The translations under genes and the position numbers were made by a program. Positions 1 to 7,136 of a stretch of 13,026 nucleotides of DNA are shown piece by piece. Positions within the stretch are counted from its first letter, which is position 1. Each line of letters starts with the position of its first letter. The stretch covers positions 1 through 13,026 of the forward strand of contig PDHQ01000644.1 in assembly GCA_003339415.1 (NCBI GenBank). Reading direction: 5' to 3'. The notes below the pieces were generated by a model. It was not told the origin of the DNA. It worked only from the letters and a program-made list of their open reading frames with translations, and did no database searches. The DNA comes from Ophiocordyceps camponoti-saundersi (nom. inval.). Lineage: Eukaryota > Ascomycota > Sordariomycetes > Hypocreales > Ophiocordycipitaceae.

Positions 1-576
1 AGGGATAAACCCGTTAACTGCTCTTCTTATCCCCTAGGGGATAAACCTATTAACTGCTCTTCTTATCCCCTAGGGGATAAACCCGTTAACTGCTCTTCTT
101 ATCCCCTAAGGGATAAACCCGTTAACTGCTCTTCTTATCCCCTAAGGGATAAACTTATTAACTACTTTTTTTATCCCCTAAGGGATAAACTTATTAACTA
201 CTCTTCTTATCCCCTAGGGGATAAACCTATTAACTGCTCTTCTTATCCCCTAAGGGATAAACCCGTTAACTACTCTTCTTATCCCTTAAGGGATAAACCC
301 GTTAACTATTCTTCTTATCCCCTAAGGGATAAACTCGTTAACTGCTCTTCTTATCCCCTAAAGGATAAACTTATTAACTACTTTTCTTATCCCTTAGGGG
401 ATAAACTTATTAACTGCTTTTCTTATCCCTTAGGGGATAAACTTATTAACTGCTTTTCTTCTCCCTTAGGGGATAAACTTATTAACTGCTCTTCTTATCC
501 CCTAAGGGATAAACTTATTAACTACTCTTCTTATCCCCTAAGGGATAAACCCGTTAACTGCTCTCCTTATCCCCTA
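1..576. repeat. 36-bp minisatellite, 16 tandem units
   Basis: Sixteen head-to-tail units, each exactly 36 bp with no insertion or deletion; units start at 1, 37, 73 and so on up to 541. Each unit reads roughly GGGGATAAAC, CYNRTTAACT, RCTCTTCTTAT, CCCCTA. The junction between units forms an 18-bp palindrome, TTATCCCCTAGGGGATAA, perfect in the best units, and GTTAAC or ATTAAC lies in the middle. Differences between units are nearly all transitions of the RIP type: CCCG, CCTA, CTTA or CTCG at one site and CTGC or CTAC at another. The array probably continues to the left of the window. There are no spacers, so it is not a CRISPR. Confidence 0.97.
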
Positions 577-850
577 GGGGATAAATACTTATCGTCTCGG
601 GTATATCGTCGTCGTCCTGCACGGTATAGTTAATCTCCTTATCTTTTCGCACCTATATCGACGAAATATAGGACTCGACTCCCGCTCCTCGGACTAAGAT
701 ACGGATAAGACGCGTCTCTTTAGTCTACCTAAAGCGCTATACGCGATAGTTAGCTTACTTCTCTCTAATTATCTTCTATAAGACTAACTTATTAACTGCT
801 TTTTTTATTCCTTAGGGGATAAACTTATTAACTGCTCTCCTTATCCCTTA
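577..850. repeat. Compound repeat copy 1 (274 bp)
   Basis: First of five copies of a higher-order unit: about 200 bp of sequence not found in the 36-bp array, then a partial 36-bp unit and one full unit (815-850). This copy keeps the most C and G: it has a CGTCGTCGTCC stretch near 608 and a CTGCACGG, which in later copies have become TA-rich. It is therefore the least mutated template for working out the ancestral unit. The unique part holds no recognisable gene. Confidence 0.95.
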
Positions 851-1124
851 GGGGATAAATACTTATCGTTTTAGGTATATCGTTATTATCCTATATAGTA
901 TAGTTAATCTCCTTACCTTTTCGCACCTATATTAACGAAATATAAAACTTAACTCCCGCTCCTTAAACTAAGATACGGATAAAATACGTCTTTTTAATTT
1001 ACCTAAAGCGCTATATACGATAGTTAGCTTACTTCTCTCTAGTTATCTTTTACGGGACTAACTTATTAACTACTTTTCTTATCCCCTAAGAGATAAACTT
1101 ATTAACTGCTCTCCTTATCCCTTA
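851..1124. repeat. Compound repeat copy 2 (274 bp)
   Basis: Same length as copy 1 and collinear with it throughout; the last 36-bp unit starts at 1089. Several CG dinucleotides of copy 1 are TA here (for example CGTCGTCGTCC has become CGTTATTATCC), and the CTGCACGG of copy 1 is CTATATAG. These changes are what CpA-directed mutation on both strands produces. Confidence 0.95.
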
Positions 1125-1542
1125 GGGGATAAATACTTATTATCTTAGGTATATCGTCGTTATCTTATATAGTATAGTTAATCTCCTTATCTTTTTATAC
1201 TTATATTAACGAAATATAGGACTCGACTCCCGCTCCTTAGACTAAGATATAGATAAAACGCGTCTTTTTAGTTTACCCGAAGCGCTATACGCGATAGTTA
1301 GCTTACTTCTCTCTAGTTATCTTCTACGGGACTAACCTATTAACTACTTTTCTTATCCCTTAAAAGATAAACCTATTAACTACTTTTCTTATCTCTTAGG
1401 GGATAAACTTATTAACTACTTTTTTTATCCCTTAGAAGATAAACTTATTAACTACTTTTCTTATCTTTTAGGGGATAAACTTATTAACTACTTTTCTTAT
1501 CCCCTAAGGGATAAACTTATTAACTACTCTCCTTATCCTTTA
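1125..1542. repeat. Compound repeat copy 3, expanded to 418 bp
   Basis: Collinear with copies 1 and 2 for 238 bp, then carries five 36-bp units (1363-1542) instead of one. The extra length is exactly 144 bp, or four 36-bp units, so the short units expanded or contracted inside the larger repeat without slipping out of register. Confidence 0.95.
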
Positions 1543-1763
1543 GAGGATAAATACCTATCGTTTTAGGTATATTATCGTTATCTTATATAGTATAGTTAAT
1601 CTCCTTATCCTTTCGTACCTACGTTAATAAAATATAAGATTCGACTTCCGCTTCTCGGACTAAGATATAGATAAGACGCGTCTCTTTCGTCTGCCTAAAG
1701 CGCTATACGCTACCTTTCTTATCCCTAAGAGATAAACCCGTTAACTTCTTTTCTTATCCCTTA
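1543..1763. repeat. Compound repeat copy 4, 53-bp internal deletion
   Basis: A copy of the compound unit missing 53 bp. The junction lies near 1710, where the CGCTATACGC tail runs straight into the TTCTTATCCC part of a 36-bp unit. One full 36-bp unit follows (1728-1763). Flanking sequence matches copies 1-3 on both sides. Confidence 0.92.
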
Positions 1764-1896
1764 GGGGATAAATACTTATCGCTCCGGTATATAATCGTTA
1801 TCTTATACGGTATAGTTAATCTCCTTATCTTTTTGCACTTATATTAACGAAATATAGGACTTAATTTCCGCTCCTTAGATTAAGATATAGATAAGA
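1764..1896. repeat. Compound repeat copy 5, partial
   Basis: The unique part of the compound unit from its GGGGATAAATACTTATCG start as far as the AGATAAGACGCG motif, after which the copy passes into the 31-bp minisatellite. It has neither the rest of the unit nor closing 36-bp units. Confidence 0.92.
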
Positions 1897-2082
1897 CGCG
1901 TCTTTTTAGTTTACCTAAAGCGCTATATGCTTCTTTTTTATCTATCCGAAATACTATATATATCTCTTTCGTTTATTTAAAATACTACACGCGTTTCTTT
2001 CGTCTGCCCGAAATACTATACGCGTTTTTTTTATTTTTCCGAAACGCTATACGCGTCTCTTTCCTCTGCCTAAAATACTATA
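1897..2082. repeat. 31-bp minisatellite, 6 tandem units
   Basis: Six exact-length units starting at 1897, 1928, 1959, 1990, 2021 and 2052. The consensus is CGCGTCTCTTTCGTCTGCC followed by CGAAATACTATA. The first unit is also the tail of compound copy 5, and the same 31 bases occur once inside compound copies 1-4, so this array appears to have grown from that segment. Units differ mainly by C/T and G/A transitions. Confidence 0.93.
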
Positions 2083-3336
2083 TATTATAGCTGCGATATT
2101 TCGCTTATTTCTCCTTCGTTATTTTCTATTATAAGTTTATAATAATAATACGATTCGCTAATATAAGGTTTAGACCTTCTCCGCTAGTTTTTATTATAGA
2201 GACTTACTATAAGAGGCACGATAAGTATAGTAATAGATAATATATTTTTTAGAGATAGCCCTATATAGGTAGGTAGGTAAGCTAGGATATATATCTTATA
2301 TATATATTATATATTTATAATTACGTAGCTTACGGCTATACCTATAATTTACTAATTAATTAGCTATTAGGGATATCTAAATATCTCTTTCTCTTATATA
2401 CGCACGCACTAATTTCTCCTTAGTTTCGTTTTTAGTAAAATCGCTAATCGCCTCGTTTATCTAAATTTATATTATTACGCGTAAATAATAGTAGAAAAAT
2501 ACGTTCGCTTTCTATAATATATATTCTAATACTTAAGGGATCGAGTTAATAAATTCGGTAAATACTACTTATAAGATATTCGCTTTTAATAAGCGAGCTA
2601 GTCGCTCGGCTATTTACGGCACGACCCTGGGATAACCCCGGTAGAAGTTATAACCCCGCTCGATCTTTTCCTTAGCTAGAGTTATACTTACCTAAGCTCT
2701 AGTTAGGTAAGATAGGGGAAATATATATATAAGTAAGTCTATTATAAAGGGACTTAGCACCCGTCTTAGGGCTATTTATAGGTAGCGACTATAAGCTACC
2801 TCTTACTAAAGTTATAATCTTAAACGGATTCTAACGGAATCGGAATATTACGTTAAATAAAAAATAAACCGAATAATTAATTTATATATCTAAGAGTTAG
2901 AATATAAGTAGGTATATTATATATATATTTATATAAACTATAAATATAAAGAGCTTAACCTCTAACCTTTAGGCTCGGAGGCCTTCCTTATATATATAAT
3001 ATATATATATATATAAAAATAGCGGTTCTTAGAGAAAAGCTCTTAAGAATAAAGATACTAGCTTCTAAGCTAGCGATATACTAAGTAGGAGTATTTTATC
3101 GTTATTAGGGAATCTAAACGAATATATATATCTTTATATTAAAGTTTTCCTTCTACGTTTAATAACCCCCTTAATTATATCCTACTTACTTATAGTTATA
3201 TAAATTAGAGTCGGTTCTTCCTTTCTAATACTACCCTCGTAGCCACGGGGCTAGGGACTAACTAAAATAGTAATAGAGTATTCTTATAAAAGTAACTTAT
3301 TATAAGGTTAATAGTAATACTAATAAAAGTATTAAA
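2083..3336. other. AT-rich, RIP-like sequence with no recognisable gene
   Basis: About 1.25 kb with very frequent TA dinucleotides and stop codons in every frame I followed. It holds TA microsatellites (about 2287-2335 and 2990-3016), an inverted repeat at 2687-2711 and a small GC-rich hairpin at 2626-2641 (CCTGGG, loop ATAA, CCCCGG, one mismatch). I see no gene, RNA gene or transposon end that I can defend. It is probably a mutated transposon remnant. Confidence 0.6.
2687..2711. repeat. Perfect 9-bp inverted repeat
   Basis: CTTACCTAA at 2687-2695 and TTAGGTAAG at 2703-2711 are exact reverse complements around the 7-base loop GCTCTAG. A nearby CTAGAG just upstream could pair with the loop instead. 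No role can be assigned. Confidence 0.75.
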
Positions 3337-3453
3337 ATTCCTAATACTTATAACTATAATAATAATTCTGCTAGGTTTATTTTATAAGGCTATGCCCTAA
3401 GAAGTAAGGTCGGCAGCGCTAACTAACTAAGAGGGAGGTTTATAAGGTAAGCC
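3337..3453. repeat. Diverged duplicate block, copy 1
   Basis: Matches 4050-4160 in direct orientation about 707 bp away. The best conserved part is CGGCAGCGCTAACTAACTAA followed by GAGGGAGG. Differences are C/T and G/A transitions plus small gaps. On the minus strand both copies share the decayed peptide GLPY, R or K, PPS. The similarity fades gradually on the side towards 3500. Confidence 0.85.
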
Positions 3454-3947
3454 CCTATAATATAACTTAAGATCTTCGCTATAGTATTTGCCGATATACG
3501 TACCGTAACTACTTAGAACTTAGATAATATCTACGTATAATAGGAACTAAGGAAGTATAGTTATCCCCTACTTAAGACCGGCGTAACTTCGGATAGATAA
3601 CCTATAATAAATAAGCTCTCTAACGTAACGAATCGGGCCTATAAGCTAGCTAACCTTATTAAGTAAGAGGTCTTCCCCTAAGCCTTATAGTTTTTCCTCT
3701 CTAATAAATAATCTATATATATATATATGCTTAGATACTTATATAGGCTATTAATATAATATAGTATATTTTATATATACTGCTTATAAGATTAACTATA
3801 TATATTAGCCCGCTTTTTTTATACTTAGCAGTTTATTTCTCTTTTAGTCTAAGCCTCTAAGGTACTAACTACTAATCGATAAACTTCTCTCCGGGCATTC
3901 CTTAAGCTAGTTAAGTAAAAATTATAGTTATAGCAGCCGTTATTTTT

Positions 3948-4133
3948 ATGCTCAGCACTAGAGGAAATTTAGGATACTTAGCGCTTAATATTAAAAAAGC
4001 TATTCCTATATCTTATATAGCGAAAGGCAGCCTTGATAAATATAGTAATATTCCTAATATAATAACTATAATTCTGCTAAGTTTATATAGCAAGGCTAGG
4101 GCCCTAAGAAGTAAGGCCGGCAGCGCTAACTAA
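3948..4133 (+). CDS. Doubtful 61-codon open frame, unrecognised
   Basis: This is the only ATG-started frame of any length in the window. The 61-residue product starts MLSTRGNLGY, ends LRSKAGSAN, and has a hydrophobic middle (about residues 33-48, rich in I and L) that might pass as a weak membrane segment. I do not recognise a family. The patch keeps rare CpA/TpG sites outside the usual GCA context (TCAGC and TTGAT), so it is a little less mutated than its surroundings. The related block at 3337-3453 shares the LRSK, A or V, GSAN ending but has an in-frame stop upstream. The minus strand here is also fairly open and may be the true coding strand, so this frame may be a chance survivor. Confidence 0.2.
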   Translation: MLSTRGNLGYLALNIKKAIPISYIAKGSLDKYSNIPNIITIILLSLYSKARALRSKAGSAN

Positions 4134-4160
4134 CTAAGAGGGAGGCCTATAAGGTAGGCC
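4050..4160. repeat. Diverged duplicate block, copy 2
   Basis: Direct-repeat partner of 3337-3453. It overlaps the end of the small plus-strand frame and runs about 27 bp past its stop codon. Because conservation continues past the stop, the duplicated unit is not defined by that frame. Confidence 0.85.
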
Positions 4161-4830
4161 GTATAATACTAGATACTTCCGCGCTATAATAACGCCTTTA
4201 CTATCCTTCCCTATTTCCCCGAATAGCTTATTAATAGTTACCTTAAAGTAAATAGAATCTAGCGTTTTTATTATAATCGTACTATTAACTACCTTACCGT
4301 ATTCTTTAACGCTACTAGTTATAGGCCTAAACTACTAGTTATTCTTGCCTTCGTTAATACGTCTTCTTAAAAGTTCTGCTATAGTTCGATATAGGGTAGC
4401 TAATAAACTAAATATACGGGAATAGCTCTAAGGATAATTTATTAGTATATCTCGTTTCTCTTAGCATAATTAGCTAACTAGATAACAAACCTAAAGCCGA
4501 GTTTGCTAATAATCTCTTAGTTAATACCCGTTATATTTACTCCGTAGTAGGTAATATTCTTTCTTAGCTATTAGAAAGATATCGATTAGTTACTATTATC
4601 CTTAGCTAAGAAGTATTTTACTTACTTAAACTTAATATTATTAAGGAATCTTACGATACCTCGTAGCCTTATACTACCCCTATAGCCTCGTCCTAATATA
4701 TATACGGCTTACCTAAGTTATAAGGACCCTTTATATGAGATCCTTCTTATCTTATAACTCCCTACTCTACCTTTTATATTTCTTATTTATTACTTTATAT
4801 GTTCGAATAGGTATTTAGTTTTTAGATATC

Positions 4831-4862
4831 TACCCTCTTCGTACGTCGCGTACGAGAGGGTA
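4831..4862. repeat. Strong hairpin inside the insertion
   Basis: TACCCTCTTCGTACG (4831-4845) and CGTACGAGAGGGTA (4849-4862) pair around the loop TCG with one bulged base. It overlaps the next palindrome, TATCGCGATA. Confidence 0.85.
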
Positions 4863-4870
4863 TCGCGATA
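4861..4870. repeat. 10-bp perfect palindrome TATCGCGATA
   Basis: The sequence is its own reverse complement and sits directly against the hairpin at 4831-4862, forming part of a palindrome cluster in the inserted element. Confidence 0.8.
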
Positions 4871-4897
4871 ATAAGTACACTCCTTTTTAGGATCCCT

Positions 4898-4911
4898 CGA
4901 TACTAGTATCG
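4898..4911. repeat. 14-bp perfect palindrome CGATACTAGTATCG
   Basis: Perfect self-complement 27 bp beyond the TATCGCGATA palindrome. It could be a protein-binding site or a structural element of the insertion. Confidence 0.85.
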
Positions 4912-5164
4912 GATAGCCCGTCTAATAGATATATCTTTAATCTTATCGGTATAATCGCGCTTACTAAAGCGCTATTACTATAGAAAGTAACGAATAAGTA
5001 TAATAATTTTATACCTATAATAATAAAGAAGCTAACTTAGCTGCCGAGCTATAGGGATAAAGAAGAAGAGGCCTCCTAGTTTCGCGGGAGTAACGGGCAC
5101 TCCTGCCTATATATATATATAGCCCTCGCAGAGAAGACCGTGTTAAGGAAGTATATAGGACTAT

Positions 5165-5210
5165 CCGGTCCGTATAGGCCTATAAGGACCTGCTAGGTCG
5201 TACGGGCCGG
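5165..5210. repeat. Nested inverted repeats in the insertion
   Basis: CCGGTCCGTA (5165-5174) pairs with TACGGGCCGG (5201-5210) with one mismatch. Inside lie the perfect 12-bp palindrome TATAGGCCTATA (5173-5184) and a shorter GGACC/GGTC pair. This GC-rich foldable block starts 17 bp after the TGTTAAGG motif. Confidence 0.75.
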
Positions 5211-5392
5211 TTAGGACTATAGGGTCTAGAAAAGTCGTTTAATCTTACCTACCTAATTTAATAAATCTAATTAATTAGTATTTGCTTAGCTAGAGGGGGC
5301 TAAAGGACCTAGGAAGGGTTAAATTTATACTTATAAGAAGGGGTCGATTTCCCACCCTTAGTAAGAAGACCTAAAGTAGCCGTGAGCCCTTC

Positions 5393-5400
5393 TATATAAA
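5393..5400 (+). promoter_or_regulatory. TATA-like box in the insertion
   Basis: TATATAAA lies in the second half of the insertion, about 120 bp before a long pyrimidine tract (5521-5564). This order is common in fungal promoters and LTRs. Given how rich the region is in TA, the match could be chance. Confidence 0.3.
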
Positions 5401-6010
5401 GTTAGTCGCCGTAAGCGTATTCGGACCTAGCAAGGTAGGGCTACCTGCTACGGATTCCTTCCTCCCTTAGCCCCTTTAATTCTATATCTTTTAAATTTCT
5501 AGGAATTATACGGAATTACCCCTTTATCCCTTTTTCCCTTTTTCTTCTTCTTTTTCCTTTCTTCGGGAGTGTCCTTTTAACCCCGCTAAACTAGCTTAGT
5601 TACGTAAATGCCTGCTAGGTTTATCCTTAATAGTAGGCTTCGTTTATAATCACTCTTTAGCCCAACTACTTCTATAGTAAGAGAAATCCTAAATTATTCT
5701 ATAGCTCCTTCTCGAAAGATCTATAGTTATACTAGGAAGCTTATTTATAAACTTATTACTCGGATAGCTCTAAAGTAACTCCTTAAATCTTATAATACTA
5801 TTATAAGTTCTTATTATTAGATTCTATCTATAAAATATCTTTATAAAATATACTATAACTTAATTTTCTACTATAAGCTATTAGGCGTATAGTCTTACTT
5901 ATTATAGCGTTTAACTTTATAGGAAATTTACTTAAGTAATATTTCTATATCTCTAAAATTTAGCTAAATACCACGCCGGTATTTAGTACTAATACTAAAG
6001 TTATAGAAAC

Positions 6011-6398
6011 CTATTAACTGCTCCTCTTATAAACTATAAGATAAGCTAGGTAACTGCCCTTTTTCTCCCCTAGGGTTAAACTCGCTAACTACTTTTCTTT
6101 CTCCTAGGCATAAACTCGTTCTCGTTTACTACTCTTCTTATCCCTAAAAAGATAAACTTATTTACTTTATTCTTATTCCCTAAGAGATAAACCTTTTTAT
6201 TTATAAACCCGTTTACTCTTTTTCCTATCCCTTATCGGATAAACCCGTTTACTTATAAACTTACCTACTCCTTTTCTTATTCCCTAAGCTATAAACCTAT
6301 TTATTACTATTCTTATTCCCTAAGAGATAAACTCCCTAATTACTTTTATCCTCTCCGGGATAAACTTATTCACTATACTCCTTATCCCCTAGGGGTTA
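6011..6398. repeat. Degenerate array of the 36-bp minisatellite family
   Basis: Repeated variants of ATAAACYYRTTTACT, CTTCTTATCCC and CTAAG in the same orientation as the array at 1-576, but with irregular spacing, small duplications and deletions. It starts right where the homology of repeat-gene copy 1 ends, after the GAAAC at 6006-6010, and closes with CTTATCCCCTAGGGG near 6395. Confidence 0.85.
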
Positions 6399-6606
6399 GG
6401 TTAAAAGCGATACCTATATAAACCCCCCCCCCCTTAACTCTCTATCTTTATAGCGAAAGTAGAATTAGCCCTTAGCCTTTTAAGCTATTTTATTATTAGC
6501 CTCTGCCTTAGCTTTCGTTTCGAGCCTCGACTTTACTATTATAATTGCCTCCTTTTAGAAGGAATAAACCTCTCTATTTAAATTAAATCTTCTATTAACT
6601 AATAAA
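6399..6606. other. Short stretch without a gene; run of 11 C
   Basis: Between the degenerate minisatellite and the weak plus-strand frame. The only notable item is an uninterrupted run of eleven C (6423-6433), unusual in DNA this rich in A and T. C followed by C is not a target of CpA-directed mutation, so the run could survive. Confidence 0.6.
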
Positions 6607-7095
6607 ATATCTTAAGGTAAGTATCTTAGCGAGATCGGAGCTAACGAACTAATTATTAGTATAGTACTTTAGCGGGGGAAGAAGGATACCTTAAGTAAGC
6701 GTAGTAGATACCTAAGGGGCGTAACTTCTTACGTAATTAAAGTCTTTAACTAATATAAGGGGGGATCTTTAGCTATAAGGGGAAGAGCTATATAGTAATT
6801 CTTTATAGGGAAAATAATAAGGAGTTAGTTCTCTATATAAAGATAAGAGAAAGAAGTAATATAAAGGTAGAAACTATTTAATTAGATACTAAAAACTTCG
6901 AAAAGGGTATTTAAATTAGTAATTTATAGTATAAAAGTATAAAGTTTAAAATAAAGTTATAATTCCGTTTAGTAGAGTTTTTACTATAAGTCCTCTCTAA
7001 GACTTAACTTACGATATATAACTTTTATTATAGCTCTAAAAATAAAGTTAAGGGCTAATTACTTGCTTAATTCGTCCTCTTTCGAGGGAAACTAA
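6607..7095 (+). pseudogene. Weak decayed reading frame, unrecognised
   Basis: A plus-strand frame of about 163 codons. It may begin at an ATA that was ATG and ends in FEGN and a TAA. The first 60 codons read like a basic protein (SEIGANELI, RGKKDTLSKRSRYLRG, QYKGGSLAIRGRA, taking TAA as former CAA) with only a few stops. The later part carries stops about as often as a random frame would here, so only the first 200 bp are suggestive. No family is recognised. Confidence 0.28.
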
Positions 7096-7136
7096 TCTAT
7101 ACTATATACCTAGTAATAGCCCTTATCTTAGCTTAA

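Larger units (their letters stand above)
4639..5632. mobile_element. 994-bp insertion with short inverted ends, possible solo LTR or small transposon
   Basis: Present in repeat-gene copy 1 and absent from the matching place in copy 2 (about 12140-12160). It begins TATTAAGG and ends CCTTAATA, which are exact inverses. Undoing RIP would give TGTTAAGG and CCTTAACA, the TG...CA ends typical of LTRs, and an unmutated TGTTAAGG lies inside at 5141. The second half has LTR-like features: a TATATAAA box (5393-5400) and a pyrimidine tract (about 5521-5564). No clear target-site duplication is visible (flanks AATAT and GTAGG), no second LTR is found in the window, and no coding frame is convincing. A solo LTR starting at 4639 or 5141, or a non-autonomous DNA element, would all fit. 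Confidence 0.5.
4137..6010 (-). pseudogene. Decayed repeat gene, copy 1, split by a 994-bp insertion
   Basis: The part 4348-6010, after removing 4639-5632, aligns along its length with 11848-12540. Translated on the minus strand both copies keep related peptides near their upstream end: SKTIRLIAYS here against TKTIRLLAYI, and QGVTLELS against QGATLELS. Shared stops are TAA/TAG where glutamine would be expected. Two small length differences in the 5640-5690 part are 3 bp each, so they keep frame. Further downstream the minus strand has a 65-codon stop-free run (4137-4331) containing KEYGKVVNS and GEIGKDSKGV. I do not recognise the family. The exact frame is uncertain because more than one minus frame is locally open, and a gap of about 10 bp between the copies would shift it. 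Confidence 0.45.

Noticed and set aside
1..576. CRISPR array
   Set aside because: The 36-bp units are directly adjacent with no unique spacers, and the DNA has a fungal RIP signature.
1..576. Telomeric repeats (CCCTAA/TTAGGG)
   Set aside because: CCCTAA and TTAGGG occur only once per 36-bp unit as part of the palindrome, never as consecutive hexamers.
2592..2641. Decayed tRNA gene
   Set aside because: There are short GC-rich stems, but no convincing A and B boxes, anticodon arm or cloverleaf could be laid out.
4348..4638. Alternative minus-strand frames of the repeat gene
   Set aside because: All three minus frames have locally plausible peptides when TAA/TAG are taken as former glutamine codons. 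I could not choose one with certainty and give no single protein.
4639..5632. Complete LTR retrotransposon with two LTRs (4639-5140 and 5141-5632)
   Set aside because: The two halves have similar lengths and similar first eight bases but show no further similarity, and no internal coding region or primer-binding site is visible.
4634..5637. Target-site duplication flanking the insertion
   Set aside because: The five bases on each side (AATAT and GTAGG) do not match even when C-to-T and G-to-A changes are allowed.
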